From: Deltaproteobacteria bacterium
GTDB taxonomy: Bacteria > CG2-30-53-67
Assembly: GCA_013151235.1 (NCBI GenBank)
Contig: JAADIO010000072.1
Coordinates: 1-14,211, forward strand
DNA length: 14,211 nucleotides
Direction of reading: 5' to 3'
Numbering within the stretch: position 1 is the stretch's first letter; each line of letters begins with the position of its first letter. Below, one piece after another: positions 1 through 7,212 of the stretch. A program made the translations under genes and the position numbers. Under the pieces are notes generated by a model. The model was given only the letters and a program-made list of their open reading frames with translations. It did not search any database and had not been told where the DNA came from.

Positions 1-226
1 GAACGTAGATGTAGCCTCGTAAAAGACAAGCTCCACTGGCCGAGCCTCTTCAAGATAGGCGAAGGCAGCATCCTTTTGCCGACACTGGCTTGAAGGATAA
101 AATAGGGACAGCGACCATTATATTCCTTTGCGTGGCCGCCATGGCCGCGATAACGCTCAAGGTACCAGATCTTTAATCTTGCTCTCCTTTGTTGAAAAGG
201 CCTGACACCTTACACCTCCAAACCAC
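1..226. other. Gene-poor left edge, no identified gene
   Basis: I recognise no gene here. The minus strand is stop-free from 117 to the window edge (39 codons, with residues such as AFAYLEEARPVELVFYEATS), but it has no ATG in the window and I cannot assign it to a family. It could be the 3' fragment of something beyond the edge, a decayed remnant, or chance. The strings around 99-116 (aaaatagggacagcgacc) and 198-217 look like dispersed intergenic repeats rather than coding sequence; I cannot verify their copy number. Confidence 0.35.
198..217 (+). repeat. Imperfect direct repeat, left copy flanking mazEF
   Basis: AGGCCTGACACCTTACACCT at this position matches AGACCTGACACTTTACAGGT at 921-940 in 16 of 20 positions, in the same orientation. 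The two copies bracket the mazEF module. The arrangement is visible directly; whether they are boundaries of a mobile cassette or merely two copies of a dispersed repeat is inference. Confidence 0.5.
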
Positions 227-235
227 ATGAATATC

Positions 236-264
236 TTGACTTTCTCAGACGACTCCAATAGTAT
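236..264 (+). promoter_or_regulatory. mazEF sigma-70-type promoter
   Basis: TTGACT at 236-241 and TAGTAT at 259-264 are separated by exactly 17 bp. The predicted start point is near 271, downstream of the alternative upstream ATG at 227 and 25 bp before the ATG at 296, which supports the shorter mazE start. Confidence 0.55.
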
Positions 265-275
265 CTACAATGTAG
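265..275 (+). promoter_or_regulatory. Palindromic candidate MazE operator
   Basis: CTACAATGTAG is a perfect inverted repeat (CTACA, central A, TGTAG) that directly follows the -10 element and covers the predicted start point. AbrB-fold antitoxins such as MazE commonly autorepress through palindromes over their own promoter, so this is a good operator candidate. Binding is inferred, not shown. Confidence 0.45.
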
Positions 276-295
276 CAACAAAAAGGAGGGCCGCC

Positions 296-538
296 ATGAA
301 AACCAAGGCACAAAAATGGGGAAACAGCCTGTCCGTCCGGGTGCCCAAGGGCATTGCAGAAAAAGCAGGTATCCGTGATGAAGATATGCTCGATATCGAT
401 ATTGAGAACGGAAAGATCATATTGATACCCATCAAGAAAAAAGAATATCAACTCAAAGACCTTCTCAAGAAGATTACCGATGAGAATATCCATGGCGAAA
501 TTGACTTTGGAGAACCCTTGGGACGAGAGATCTTTTGA
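296..538 (+). CDS. mazE: MazE-like antitoxin (SpoVT/AbrB domain)
   Basis: This 80-residue protein is the antitoxin of a type II toxin-antitoxin pair. An N-terminal AbrB/SpoVT swapped-hairpin DNA-binding domain (about residues 3-48) carries the typical KWGNSLSVRVPK and ENGKIILIP strands. The C-terminal tail (about 51-80), ending in IDFGEPLGREIF, closely resembles the tail of E. coli MazE (IDWGEP) that threads into the toxin. The ATG at 296 is chosen over the one at 227 because AAGGAGGG at 283-290 is well placed and the likely promoter starts transcription near 271. The stop overlaps the toxin start by one base (TGATG), so translation is probably coupled. Length is normal for the family. It should neutralise MazF and autorepress the operon. 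Confidence 0.93.
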   Translation: MKTKAQKWGNSLSVRVPKGIAEKAGIRDEDMLDIDIENGKIILIPIKKKEYQLKDLLKKITDENIHGEIDFGEPLGREIF

Positions 539-882
539 TGACGCCGACACCGTATGTACCGGATCGTGGAGATATTGTATGGCTTCAATTCAACCCTCAA
601 TCCGGGCATGAACAGGCCGGCTACCGACCTGCTTTGGTACTTTCACCCGTGACCTATAATGAGCGCGTGGGGTTGATGTTGTGCTGCCCCATCACAAGCC
701 GGATCAAGGGATATCCTTTTGAAGTGGAAATCAAAGCGGGTGCAAGAATCAAGGGTGTGGTCCTTGCTGATCAAGTGAAAAGCCTGGACTGGAAAGTACG
801 AAAAGCCAGGAAAGAAGCGAAGACCACGGCCGGAGTGATTCATAAAGTCCTGGCCAAACTCCATACGTTGTTATCCTACTGA
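538..882 (+). CDS. mazF: MazF endoribonuclease toxin
   Basis: This 114-residue protein belongs to the MazF/PemK family, mRNA interferases that cut single-stranded RNA at short sequence motifs and halt growth when the antitoxin is lost. The whole length aligns with E. coli MazF: YVPDRGDIVWLQFNP at the N-terminus, EQAGYRPALVLSP (residues 25-37), KGYPFEV (58-63) and VLADQVKSLDW (75-85). Residues equivalent to the E. coli functional residues E24, R29 and T52 are present as E25, R30 and T53, so the toxin looks active. The ATG at 538 overlaps the mazE stop; an in-frame TTG at 535 is a less likely start. No terminator is visible between its stop and the convergent gene that ends at 940. The cleavage motif cannot be predicted from sequence. 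Confidence 0.95.
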   Translation: MTPTPYVPDRGDIVWLQFNPQSGHEQAGYRPALVLSPVTYNERVGLMLCCPITSRIKGYPFEVEIKAGARIKGVVLADQVKSLDWKVRKARKEAKTTAGVIHKVLAKLHTLLSY

Positions 883-920
883 TTTTCTTTCCCTTCAAAC
901 GCTATACAAATCTTATAAGC

Positions 921-940
921 AGACCTGACACTTTACAGGT
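921..940 (+). repeat. Imperfect direct repeat, right copy flanking mazEF
   Basis: AGACCTGACACTTTACAGGT is the partner of the copy at 198-217 (16 of 20 identical). Its last base is also the last base of the stop codon of the convergent 5-oxoprolinase gene, so that gene's 3' end lies exactly at the repeat edge. Confidence 0.5.
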
Positions 941-3900
941 TATCCCTGCTGTTCGTCCGTTTTACCGAATCCTCCCCCTCCGGGTGTCTTCAGGAGAATC
1001 GAATCTCCGGCCTCAAGATGGAGGGCCACGCGATGGGGCAGCTCTTCAATCGTTCCGTCGGCCCGGCAGAGCCGGTTCACTCCCCGCTGCCCGCTTCCTC
1101 CCCCGGCCATGCCGTAGGGAGGGATCTTCCGCCGTTCCGAAAGGATCGAGAGGGTGGCCGGTTTTTGAAAGCCGATCTTCCGGATGACCCCGTTGCCTCC
1201 GGGGAACTTCCCGTCTCCTCCGGAGCCTTTCCGAAGCGTAAATCGACGAAGCCGGACACCGGGGTGCCGGACTTCAAGAATTTCCGGGTCGGTGATCCGG
1301 GTATTGGTCATATGGACCTGGACCCCGGAGGCGCCGGGACAGCCGTCGAGAGCACCCGATCCTCCCGCAACGGTTTCATAGTATGGAGACTCCCCCTCCA
1401 CCTCGAAAAGGAGATTGTTCATTGTCCCCTGGGAGGCGCCGGCTACCCCGAGGGCCCCGAGGAGGAGATCAACGACCCGCTGGGAGGTTTCCACATTCCC
1501 CGTGGCCACGGGTGCGGGGAAGGGAGGATTGAGGATCGATCCTTCCGGTACACGGAGAGTGATCGGCCGGAGGCAGCCGCTGTTCAGGGGGATGTCGCCG
1601 CAGGTGAGGGTGCGGACAACGTAGAGGACGGCGGAACGGGTGACCGAGAGGGGGGTATTGAGGTTATCTTCACGGTGCCGGGCGCCGGTTCCCGCAAAGT
1701 CAATGATCGCCGTCACTGTGGAGGGGGGACGCTCACCGCCCCGGATCTCGATCCTGACCCGAAGGGGGGTCCCGTCGTCGAGACGATCTTCGAAGGAAGC
1801 AATGAAGGGATCCTTTTTCAGGAGGAATTTCAGCAGGGCCTGCTGCACGGAGAATTCGGCATTGTCCTGTATATAATCCATATACCGGCGCACCGTCTTC
1901 CATCCATAGCGACGGATCATCCGCTGAAGTTCGCCGACCCCCTTGTGGCAGGCGGCGATCTGTGCCTGGAGATCGAAGATCCGCTCTTCCACGTTCCGGA
2001 CGGGACGGGGGGCGTCGGACAGAAGACGGGTCAGTTCGGCCTCCCGGAAGTGCCCTTTTCGGACCAGCAGAAAGTCATCAATCAGGACTCCTTCGTCGCT
2101 CAGGTCCCGGGCCTTGACCGGCATGGAGCCTGGAGCGGCCCCGCCGATGTCGGCATGGTGCCCGCGGGCGGCTGTGAAAAACCGGATCTCCCCCTCCCGG
2201 GAGAAGACGGGGCAGATCACCGTCGTATCGGGAAGATGGGAGCCTCCCTTATAGGGGTTGTTCGTCAGATAGAGATCTCCCGGTTGCATCCTTCCTTTCC
2301 GGTCGGCGAGGACGGCCTTGACGGTATCTCCCATCGAACCGAGATGAACGGGGATGTGGGGGGCGTTGGCGACCAGACCGCCCGATGCGTCAAAAACGGC
2401 ACAGGAAAAATCGAGACGTTCCTTGATATTGACGGAATGTGCCGTATTCCGCAGGGTATGACCCATCTCGCCGGCCACCGACATGAAGAGATTGTTGAAG
2501 ACCTCGAGAAGGACCGGGTCGGGACCTCTGCTCGTCACCGAGGCCGGGATCCTGCACCGGGACACCCTGTCGGCGAGGACAACTCCGTCGGACAGGACCG
2601 TTGCCTCAAAGCCCGTCTCCACCAGAAAGGTCGTATGGGGATCGACGACAAAGGCGGGTCCTTCGATCCGGGTCCCCGCGGGAAGGTCTTTTCGTAGATA
2701 GACGGGAGCTTTGATCGTTCCTTTCTCGTCATGGAAGGTCTGAAAGGAGACCGCCTCCGCCCGGTGTTTCCTGTCCGCCGGATGCACGGGACCGGGGGGA
2801 AAGAATTCCTCTTCTTCTTCTCCTTCCACGCGGAGATGGACCACCTCCAGGGAACCTTCGGCAGGGACGAATCCGAAGATTTTTTCATACCGCGTACAAA
2901 ATTCGGTAACCGTCTTTTCATATCCGCCGAAGGGGACGGGGATGAAATTTTCCGTGCCGCGCTGCCGCAGGTCGATCCATCGATGGATCGAATAGGCCGT
3001 TTTCCCGGCCGGTTTGCCGGAAAGGTTCCGTTCCAACACCCGGTAGCGCTCTTCCAGCGCCTCGTATCCTTTCGGACCAAAGGGTTCAAGAAGGGTGGCC
3101 TCCGCCTGCACCGTAGGTCGGGCCAGACCGATGCCGTAGGCGGACATGAGACTGCTCAGGGGATGAAAAACCACCCGGTTGATTTCGAGGAGATCGGCCA
3201 CACGGCAGGCATGCTGCCCTCCCGCCCCGCCGAAGCAGACGAGGGCATCGTTCCGGACGTCCACCCCGCGGGAAACGGAGATCTCACGGATTGCCAGGGC
3301 CATCTTTTCGTCTGCAATCCGGAGAAACCCGAGGGCGGTCTCCCGGACCGAAAGATTTCGATCCAGGGTGGTATTGATTCGCTCCGTCATCTCTTCAAAG
3401 GATCGAAGAGAGGCCGTGACATCCAGTCCCGACTTCCGGTCGGCGCCGAAGGTCTTCGGAAAGGCGTCCGCTATGATCCTCCCCGTTACAAGGTTGGCGT
3501 CCGTTACGGTGAGGGGACCGCCGAAACCGTAACAGGCGGGTCCGGGATCGGCGCCTGCCGATTCCGGGCCGACCCGTATCTTTTGTCCATCAAACCAGAG
3601 GACGGACCCCCCGCCGGAGGCGACAGACACAATGTTGAGCATCTCCGTGGAAAGTTCAACGCCGCCGACCTCCCGTTCAAAGCACTTTTCGAACTCCCCG
3701 TCAAAACGGCAGATATCGGTGGAGGTTCCTCCCATATCGAAACCGATGACACCGGCCGCACCCGCCTGCCGTGCGGCCTCGGCCACGGCGATGACCCCGC
3801 CTGCCGGTCCCGAAAAAAGGGCGTTCCTCCCATGGAAGTGATCCGGGCTCACCAGCCCCCCTGCGCTGACCATGAATTCGATCGGGATCGTTCCCGTCGC

Positions 3901-4570
3901 CTTCCGGATCTCCTGCAGGTGCCGATCGATCACCGGACTGAGATAGGCATCGACGACCGTACTCCGTCCCCGGCCGACGATCTTGATCCTGTTCATGGTC
4001 TCATGGGAGAGATAGATATTCGAAAATCCGGACTTTGCCGATCTCCTCTTCGTGGACCGGGTTTTTCCAGGCATGGAGGCAGACCACGGCCACGGCATCG
4101 ATCCGCTCTTGCTCCAGGCGCTCCAGGATCGTGCCGAGACACTCCCGCCGGAGGGGCTCCTCCACCTCCCCCGCGGCATTGATTCGCTCACGAACCTCCA
4201 GAACAAGATCGTAAAGGACCGACGGTTTCCGTATGCAGAGTTCGAAGATCGAAGGGCGGCTCTGGTTCCCGATCTCCAGCAGGTCGGCGAATCCCGCCGT
4301 GATCAAAAGCGCCACCCGTCCCCCCTTGTGTTCTAAAAGGGCGTTCGTGGCCACGGTTGTCCCGAAACGGATCCCTTCAATCCGGTCGGCCGGGAGAACG
4401 ACTTCCGGTGGAAGACCGAGAAGACGGCGGATTCCCTCAATCGATGCCGAGGGATAGTCCGGTGACGAAGAGAGGAGCTTTGTTACATGGAGTTTTCCCG
4501 AAGGATCGCGCCCGATCACATCTGTAAAGGTCCCCCCCTGATCGACGGCGAATCTCCATTTCGAAGTCAT
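940..4570 (-). pseudogene. 5-oxoprolinase (hydantoinase A/B fusion), frameshifted
   Basis: This gene encodes a fused HyuA-HyuB protein of the ATP-dependent 5-oxoprolinase type, which opens 5-oxo-L-proline to glutamate in the cytoplasm. Reading starts at the ATG at 4570 (GGAGAG just upstream), with VDQGGTFTDV near residue 9 and FGTTVATNALLEHKGG. After the frameshift at about 4036 come FDMGGTSTDICRF, GPAGGV, GPESAGADPGPACYG, FGGAGGQHAC, and then the HyuB half from about 2520 with [53 protein letters not shown] and a C-terminal PGGGGFG. The reconstructed length of roughly 1,210 residues is close to the single-chain eukaryotic-type enzyme (about 1,290). The two parts are in different frames: the upstream part ends at a TGA near 3995 and the rest is open to 940. 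Only this one lesion is seen. A related hydantoinase specificity is possible, but similarity to OPLAH is strong along the whole chain. Confidence 0.88.
4030..4040 (-). other. Frameshift point in the 5-oxoprolinase gene
   Basis: On the minus strand the upstream frame reads HEEEIGKV and the downstream frame reads GFSNIYLSHE. Compared with the OPLAH pattern HE-x12-GF spacing as I remember it, four codons are missing and one stray base remains, so an 11-bp deletion fits better than a single inserted A in the AAA run at 4034-4036. Without correction the N-terminal 178 residues terminate about 13 codons later. Confidence 0.75.
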
Positions 4571-4733
4571 TTTATCTCTCCGTTCTTTCTGTGGGCATGT
4601 TCCGCGTTTTCCGGTCCGGTGATCGGCAGCCTGCATTCTAACCATTTCCCGGCGCGACGACAAGCCGGAAACATTTTCTCCGCTCCGTGCCGCATTTTCG
4701 GGAAGAAAACAGTCACAGATGGAAGATACGACA

Positions 4734-4779
4734 GTGCAATTTGCACGATATGGGTAAATTATTACATAGACCATTGGTC
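4734..4779. promoter_or_regulatory. Two short palindromes upstream of the 5-oxoprolinase gene
   Basis: GTGCAATTTGCAC (4734-4746, perfect 6-bp arms) and GACCATTGGTC (4769-4779, perfect 5-bp arms) lie 165-210 bp before the minus-strand start. Between them the minus strand holds AATAAT (4763-4758), a possible -10 element, but no convincing -35. They are candidate operators for the 5-oxoprolinase gene; the function is inference. The remaining part of the 4571-5084 intergenic stretch shows no gene I can support. Confidence 0.3.
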
Positions 4780-5084
4780 CATTCCCGTCGAGATCCGGCA
4801 TGCCGGGCGCTTCATGCAACTATTGTCTTTTAAATCAATAAGATATGAGATGTTTTCCGGTGTTGGAAGGCCGTGATCAAGAGGGCTTCCTGATTCCGTG
4901 TCTGCACGATTGTATCATGCAGGCCTCCTGACGGATGCGCGGGACATGCCGGCGATTTTGTTTATTGATTTTGTCAAGAAAACGGGAACGAAGCGTCCAT
5001 TTCTTTTCCTATCGATTTAATCCACAATTAAATTCTTCGGGATGTTCTCCCGAATATCCGGGCTTCAGTTTGGTCCGGCTGTAC

Positions 5085-5101
5085 TTTATCAATATGATAA
5101 A
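5085..5101 (+). promoter_or_regulatory. Candidate enhancer-binding-protein site (palindrome)
   Basis: TTTATCAATATGATAAA is a perfect inverted repeat with 7-bp arms and a 3-bp centre. It is centred about 76 bp upstream of the start point expected from the sigma-54 element at 5142-5158, the usual neighbourhood of an upstream activator site, and an A/T-rich stretch (5101-5129) that could bend lies between. The palindrome is seen directly; its role is inferred. Confidence 0.5.
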
Positions 5102-5141
5102 CAAAAAAATATTTATAAAAATCAACAAGATCGATGATCCC

Positions 5142-5158
5142 TTGGCATGTTGTTTGCT
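5142..5158 (+). promoter_or_regulatory. Sigma-54 (RpoN) promoter of the sulfur operon
   Basis: TTGGCATGTTGTTTGCT matches the sigma-54 consensus YTGGCACG-N4-TTGCW at every defined position except one (T instead of C in GGCAC). The -24 GG (5144-5145) and -12 GC (5156-5157) have the required spacing of 12 bp between their first bases. Transcription should start near 5169, giving a leader of about 53 nt to the ATG at 5222 with its GAGGAG site at 5211-5216. Confidence 0.7.
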
Positions 5159-5221
5159 GTTTCAATGGTCCGTTGATGTGAATGGGGTCAGTGTAAACCG
5201 GTATTGTCGCGAGGAGATTTT

Positions 5222-5626
5222 ATGAGTGAACAAGACAGAAAGATTGCAATCATCCTCTCATCGGAGGACTACGCCAAGATACAGCTTGCCGGAATGATCG
5301 CTTCGGTGGCTGCCGTATCGAGTATCGAGGTACTCATCTTCGTTTCAATGGGGGCCGTCCGAAAATTCAGGAAGGGGATCACGGACGATGAACGATTCAC
5401 GGGATCCGATTTTTCAAAGGTCCTGAGGGAGAAAAAGGTTCCGCCCTATCTTGATCTTTTCAAGCAGGCCAGGGAGTTCGGCGATGCGAAGATCTATGCC
5501 TGCCCCATGGCCATGGAGGTCTTGGAGATGACGAAAGAGGATCTGGAAGAGGATATTTTCGACGAGATCGCCGGGATGACGAAGTTTCTCGTCGATGCCG
5601 ATGGATACAATATTATTAATCTGTAG
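5222..5626 (+). CDS. DsrE-family sulfur-relay protein (DsrE2-like)
   Basis: This 134-residue protein has the DsrE/DsrF-like fold pattern: an N-terminal strand KIAIILSSED, a hydrophobic helix with QLAGMIASVAAV, a second strand EVLIFVSMGAV, and the signature YACPMAMEVLEMTKEDLEED near residues 92-111. Its single cysteine, Cys94, lies in that signature, where DsrE2-type proteins carry the persulfide-binding cysteine. Such proteins are thought to accept or donate sulfane sulfur together with TusA. The ATG at 5222 is chosen because GAGGAG at 5211-5216 precedes it; the upstream in-frame start at 5204 has no such site. It is the first gene after a sigma-54-like promoter and lies 26 nt before tusA. 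DsrE2 proteins are often longer or membrane-linked, and I see no membrane anchor here, so it is probably soluble. Confidence 0.82.
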   Translation: MSEQDRKIAIILSSEDYAKIQLAGMIASVAAVSSIEVLIFVSMGAVRKFRKGITDDERFTGSDFSKVLREKKVPPYLDLFKQAREFGDAKIYACPMAMEVLEMTKEDLEEDIFDEIAGMTKFLVDADGYNIINL

Positions 5627-5652
5627 TACGTTGCCAAACAGGAGGTAAAATC

Positions 5653-5889
5653 ATGGATGCTGCAATTAACACAAGCGTGGATGCACGGGATTCTTACTGT
5701 CCGGGGCCGCTGATGGAACTGATCCGGACCATGAAAAGGGAACCGGTCGGTTCGGTGATTGAAATCCTCTCTTCGGACCAGGGGTCGGCAAAGGATATTC
5801 CGGAGTGGATCCACAAGGTGGGACACGAGTATCTCCGCACCGAAGAGAAGGAAGGGTTCTGGAGTATTCTGGTGAAGAAAGCCAAATAG
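5653..5889 (+). CDS. TusA-family sulfur carrier protein
   Basis: This 78-residue protein is a TusA/SirA-like sulfurtransferase. The defining Cys-Pro-x-Pro motif is present as YCPGPLMELIRTMK, with Cys16 as its only cysteine, following the usual D-x-R strand (SVDARDSYCPGP). The rest follows the family: GSVIEILSSDQGSAKDIPEWIHKVGHE, then a final strand ending WSILVKKAK. TusA proteins carry a persulfide on the CPxP cysteine and hand it to partners. The ATG follows AGGAGG at 5641-5646. Its location between a DsrE-like gene and an SQR gene indicates a role in sulfur oxidation or sulfane-sulfur trafficking rather than tRNA thiolation, since no tRNA-thiolation partner is seen here. The next gene is 170 nt away, across a hairpin, but on the same strand with no terminator. 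Confidence 0.93.
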   Translation: MDAAINTSVDARDSYCPGPLMELIRTMKREPVGSVIEILSSDQGSAKDIPEWIHKVGHEYLRTEEKEGFWSILVKKAK

Positions 5890-5959
5890 GCCGGCCGGAT
5901 TATATCGATCATCATTTCGTTGTCATTGCCTGTTCCGGAACATTGCCCGGCGCGGTCGG

Positions 5960-5982
5960 GGACCGAATGTCGTATTCGGTCT
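5960..5982 (+). promoter_or_regulatory. Intercistronic stem-loop between tusA and sqr
   Basis: GACCGAAT (5961-5968) and ATTCGGTC (5974-5981) form a perfect 8-bp stem around GTCGT, extendable by a G-T pair. No T-run follows (TGCTCTTCC), so it is not a classic intrinsic terminator. It could stabilise or process the operon mRNA, or be an operator; the function is unknown. The rest of 5890-6059 holds no gene I can support. Confidence 0.45.
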
Positions 5983-6059
5983 GCTCTTCCGTCCGGCGAT
6001 CAGGTCTGCGTGGGCGGAATGTCTGCAGCAACAAAATAATTTATGGAGGAATCTTCAGA

Positions 6060-7199
6060 ATGGGAAAGCGGATTGTAATCATTGGGGGAGGGACCGGCGG
6101 GACCATTGTCGCCAACCTCCTTGCACAGGGGCTGCGAACCGAGATGCGTCGCGGTGACGTAACGGTCAACATGCTCAGCGCTTCGGACAAACATGTCTAC
6201 CAGCCGGGTTTTATGTATGTTGCCTTCGGACGGATGCAGGACGATGAAATCATTCGGGATCAGCGGAGTATTCTCGACTCACTGGTCAACCTCTACGTCG
6301 ATCCCGCTGTAAAGATCGATATCGAGGGGCAGACGGTCACGGCAAAAAGCGGCCGATCCTTCCCCTACGATTATCTGGTCATTGCGACCGGTTCCAGGAT
6401 CGTCCCCGAGGAGATCCCCGGCCTCAAAGAGGGGGCGCATTGGTTCTACGACCTTCAAGGAGCCAAGAAGCTCCGGAAAGCGCTAAAGGAATTCGAGGGA
6501 GGCCGGATCGTCATCGCCGTGGGCGTTCCCCACAAATGTCCCGTGGCCCCGCTGGAAGTTACCTTCATGATCGACGACCTTTTCTCCAACAGCCATCTCA
6601 AAGGAAAATACGAACTCTTTTACACCTACCCCATCGCCCGCGTTCATGCACTGGAGCCGGTGGCACACTGGGCGGTCAAGGCCTTCGAGCGAAGGGGAAT
6701 TCAGTATGAGACCTTTTTCAATATTGAGAAAGTAGACCCGGAGAAGAAGCAGCTTCACAGCGAAGAGGGGTCCGTCATCGACTATGACCTTCTGATTGCC
6801 ATCCCCCCCCACAAGGGCGCCCCGCTGATTGAAGACTCCGGCCTCGGAGCCGACGGCTGGATTCCCACGGACAAACATACCCTGACCATGAAAGGGAAGG
6901 AAAATGTCTTCGTCGTGGGAGACACGACCAATATCCCCATCAGCAAGGCCGGTTCCACCACCCACTTCGAAGCGGACACCGCAGCGGAATCCCTGATCTG
7001 CCTGATCAAAGAAGGATGTCCGGGCCGCAGATACGACGGGAAGGTCTTCTGCTTCGTGGAAACCGGCATGGACAAGGGAACTTATGTCTGGTTCAACTAT
7101 AACACGCCGCCGAATCCAGGGGAGCCGTCCCAGATGATTCACTGGTTCAAGCTGGCCTACAATCGCCTCTACTGGCTGAGTGCACGGGGCATACTCTAA
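6060..7199 (+). CDS. Sulfide:quinone oxidoreductase-family flavoprotein
   Basis: This 379-residue protein has the FAD-dependent disulfide-reductase fold of sulfide:quinone oxidoreductases, which oxidise sulfide to zero-valent sulfur and reduce membrane quinone. The FAD-binding GGGTGG motif is at residues 9-14, ATGSRIVPEEIPG at 109-121, and ENVFVVGDTTNIPISKAGS at 281-299 is the second FAD contact. Cys160 in VPHKCPVAPLE and Cys331 in KVFCFVETG sit where the redox-active pair is expected; the third cysteine of many SQRs, near 130, is absent (WFYD). The C-terminal tail MIHWFKLAYNRLYWL is amphipathic and may dock in the membrane, since there is no transmembrane helix. The ATG at 6060 follows GGAGGA at 6045-6050. 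The stop is 13 nt before the DUF1641 gene. A related quinone-linked flavoprotein using another sulfur donor cannot be ruled out. Confidence 0.88.
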   Translation: MGKRIVIIGGGTGGTIVANLLAQGLRTEMRRGDVTVNMLSASDKHVYQPGFMYVAFGRMQDDEIIRDQRSILDSLVNLYVDPAVKIDIEGQTVTAKSGRSFPYDYLVIATGSRIVPEEIPGLKEGAHWFYDLQGAKKLRKALKEFEGGRIVIAVGVPHKCPVAPLEVTFMIDDLFSNSHLKGKYELFYTYPIARVHALEPVAHWAVKAFERRGIQYETFFNIEKVDPEKKQLHSEEGSVIDYDLLIAIPPHKGAPLIEDSGLGADGWIPTDKHTLTMKGKENVFVVGDTTNIPISKAGSTTHFEADTAAESLICLIKEGCPGRRYDGKVFCFVETGMDKGTYVWFNYNTPPNPGEPSQMIHWFKLAYNRLYWLSARGIL

Positions 7200-7212
7200 A
7201 GGGAGGAATGAA

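Noticed and set aside
1018-2697. Long plus-strand ORF (559 codons) opposite the hydantoinase-type gene
   Set aside because: It is antisense to well-conserved HyuA/HyuB motifs, with low-complexity Gly/Pro/Asp-rich translation and no start signal; typical of GC-rich antisense frames.
2731-4182. Plus-strand ORF of 483 codons opposite the same gene
   Set aside because: Same reasoning: the minus strand carries the recognisable family motifs, and this frame shows no domain I know.
4571-4819. In-frame upstream extension of the 5-oxoprolinase start to 4819
   Set aside because: The family begins close to the QGGTFTD motif, a good ribosome site precedes the ATG at 4570, and the extension has no domain.
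4935-5225. 96-codon plus-strand ORF ahead of the DsrE-like gene
   Set aside because: It spans the sigma-54 element and AT-rich palindrome, has no ribosome site and no recognisable domain.
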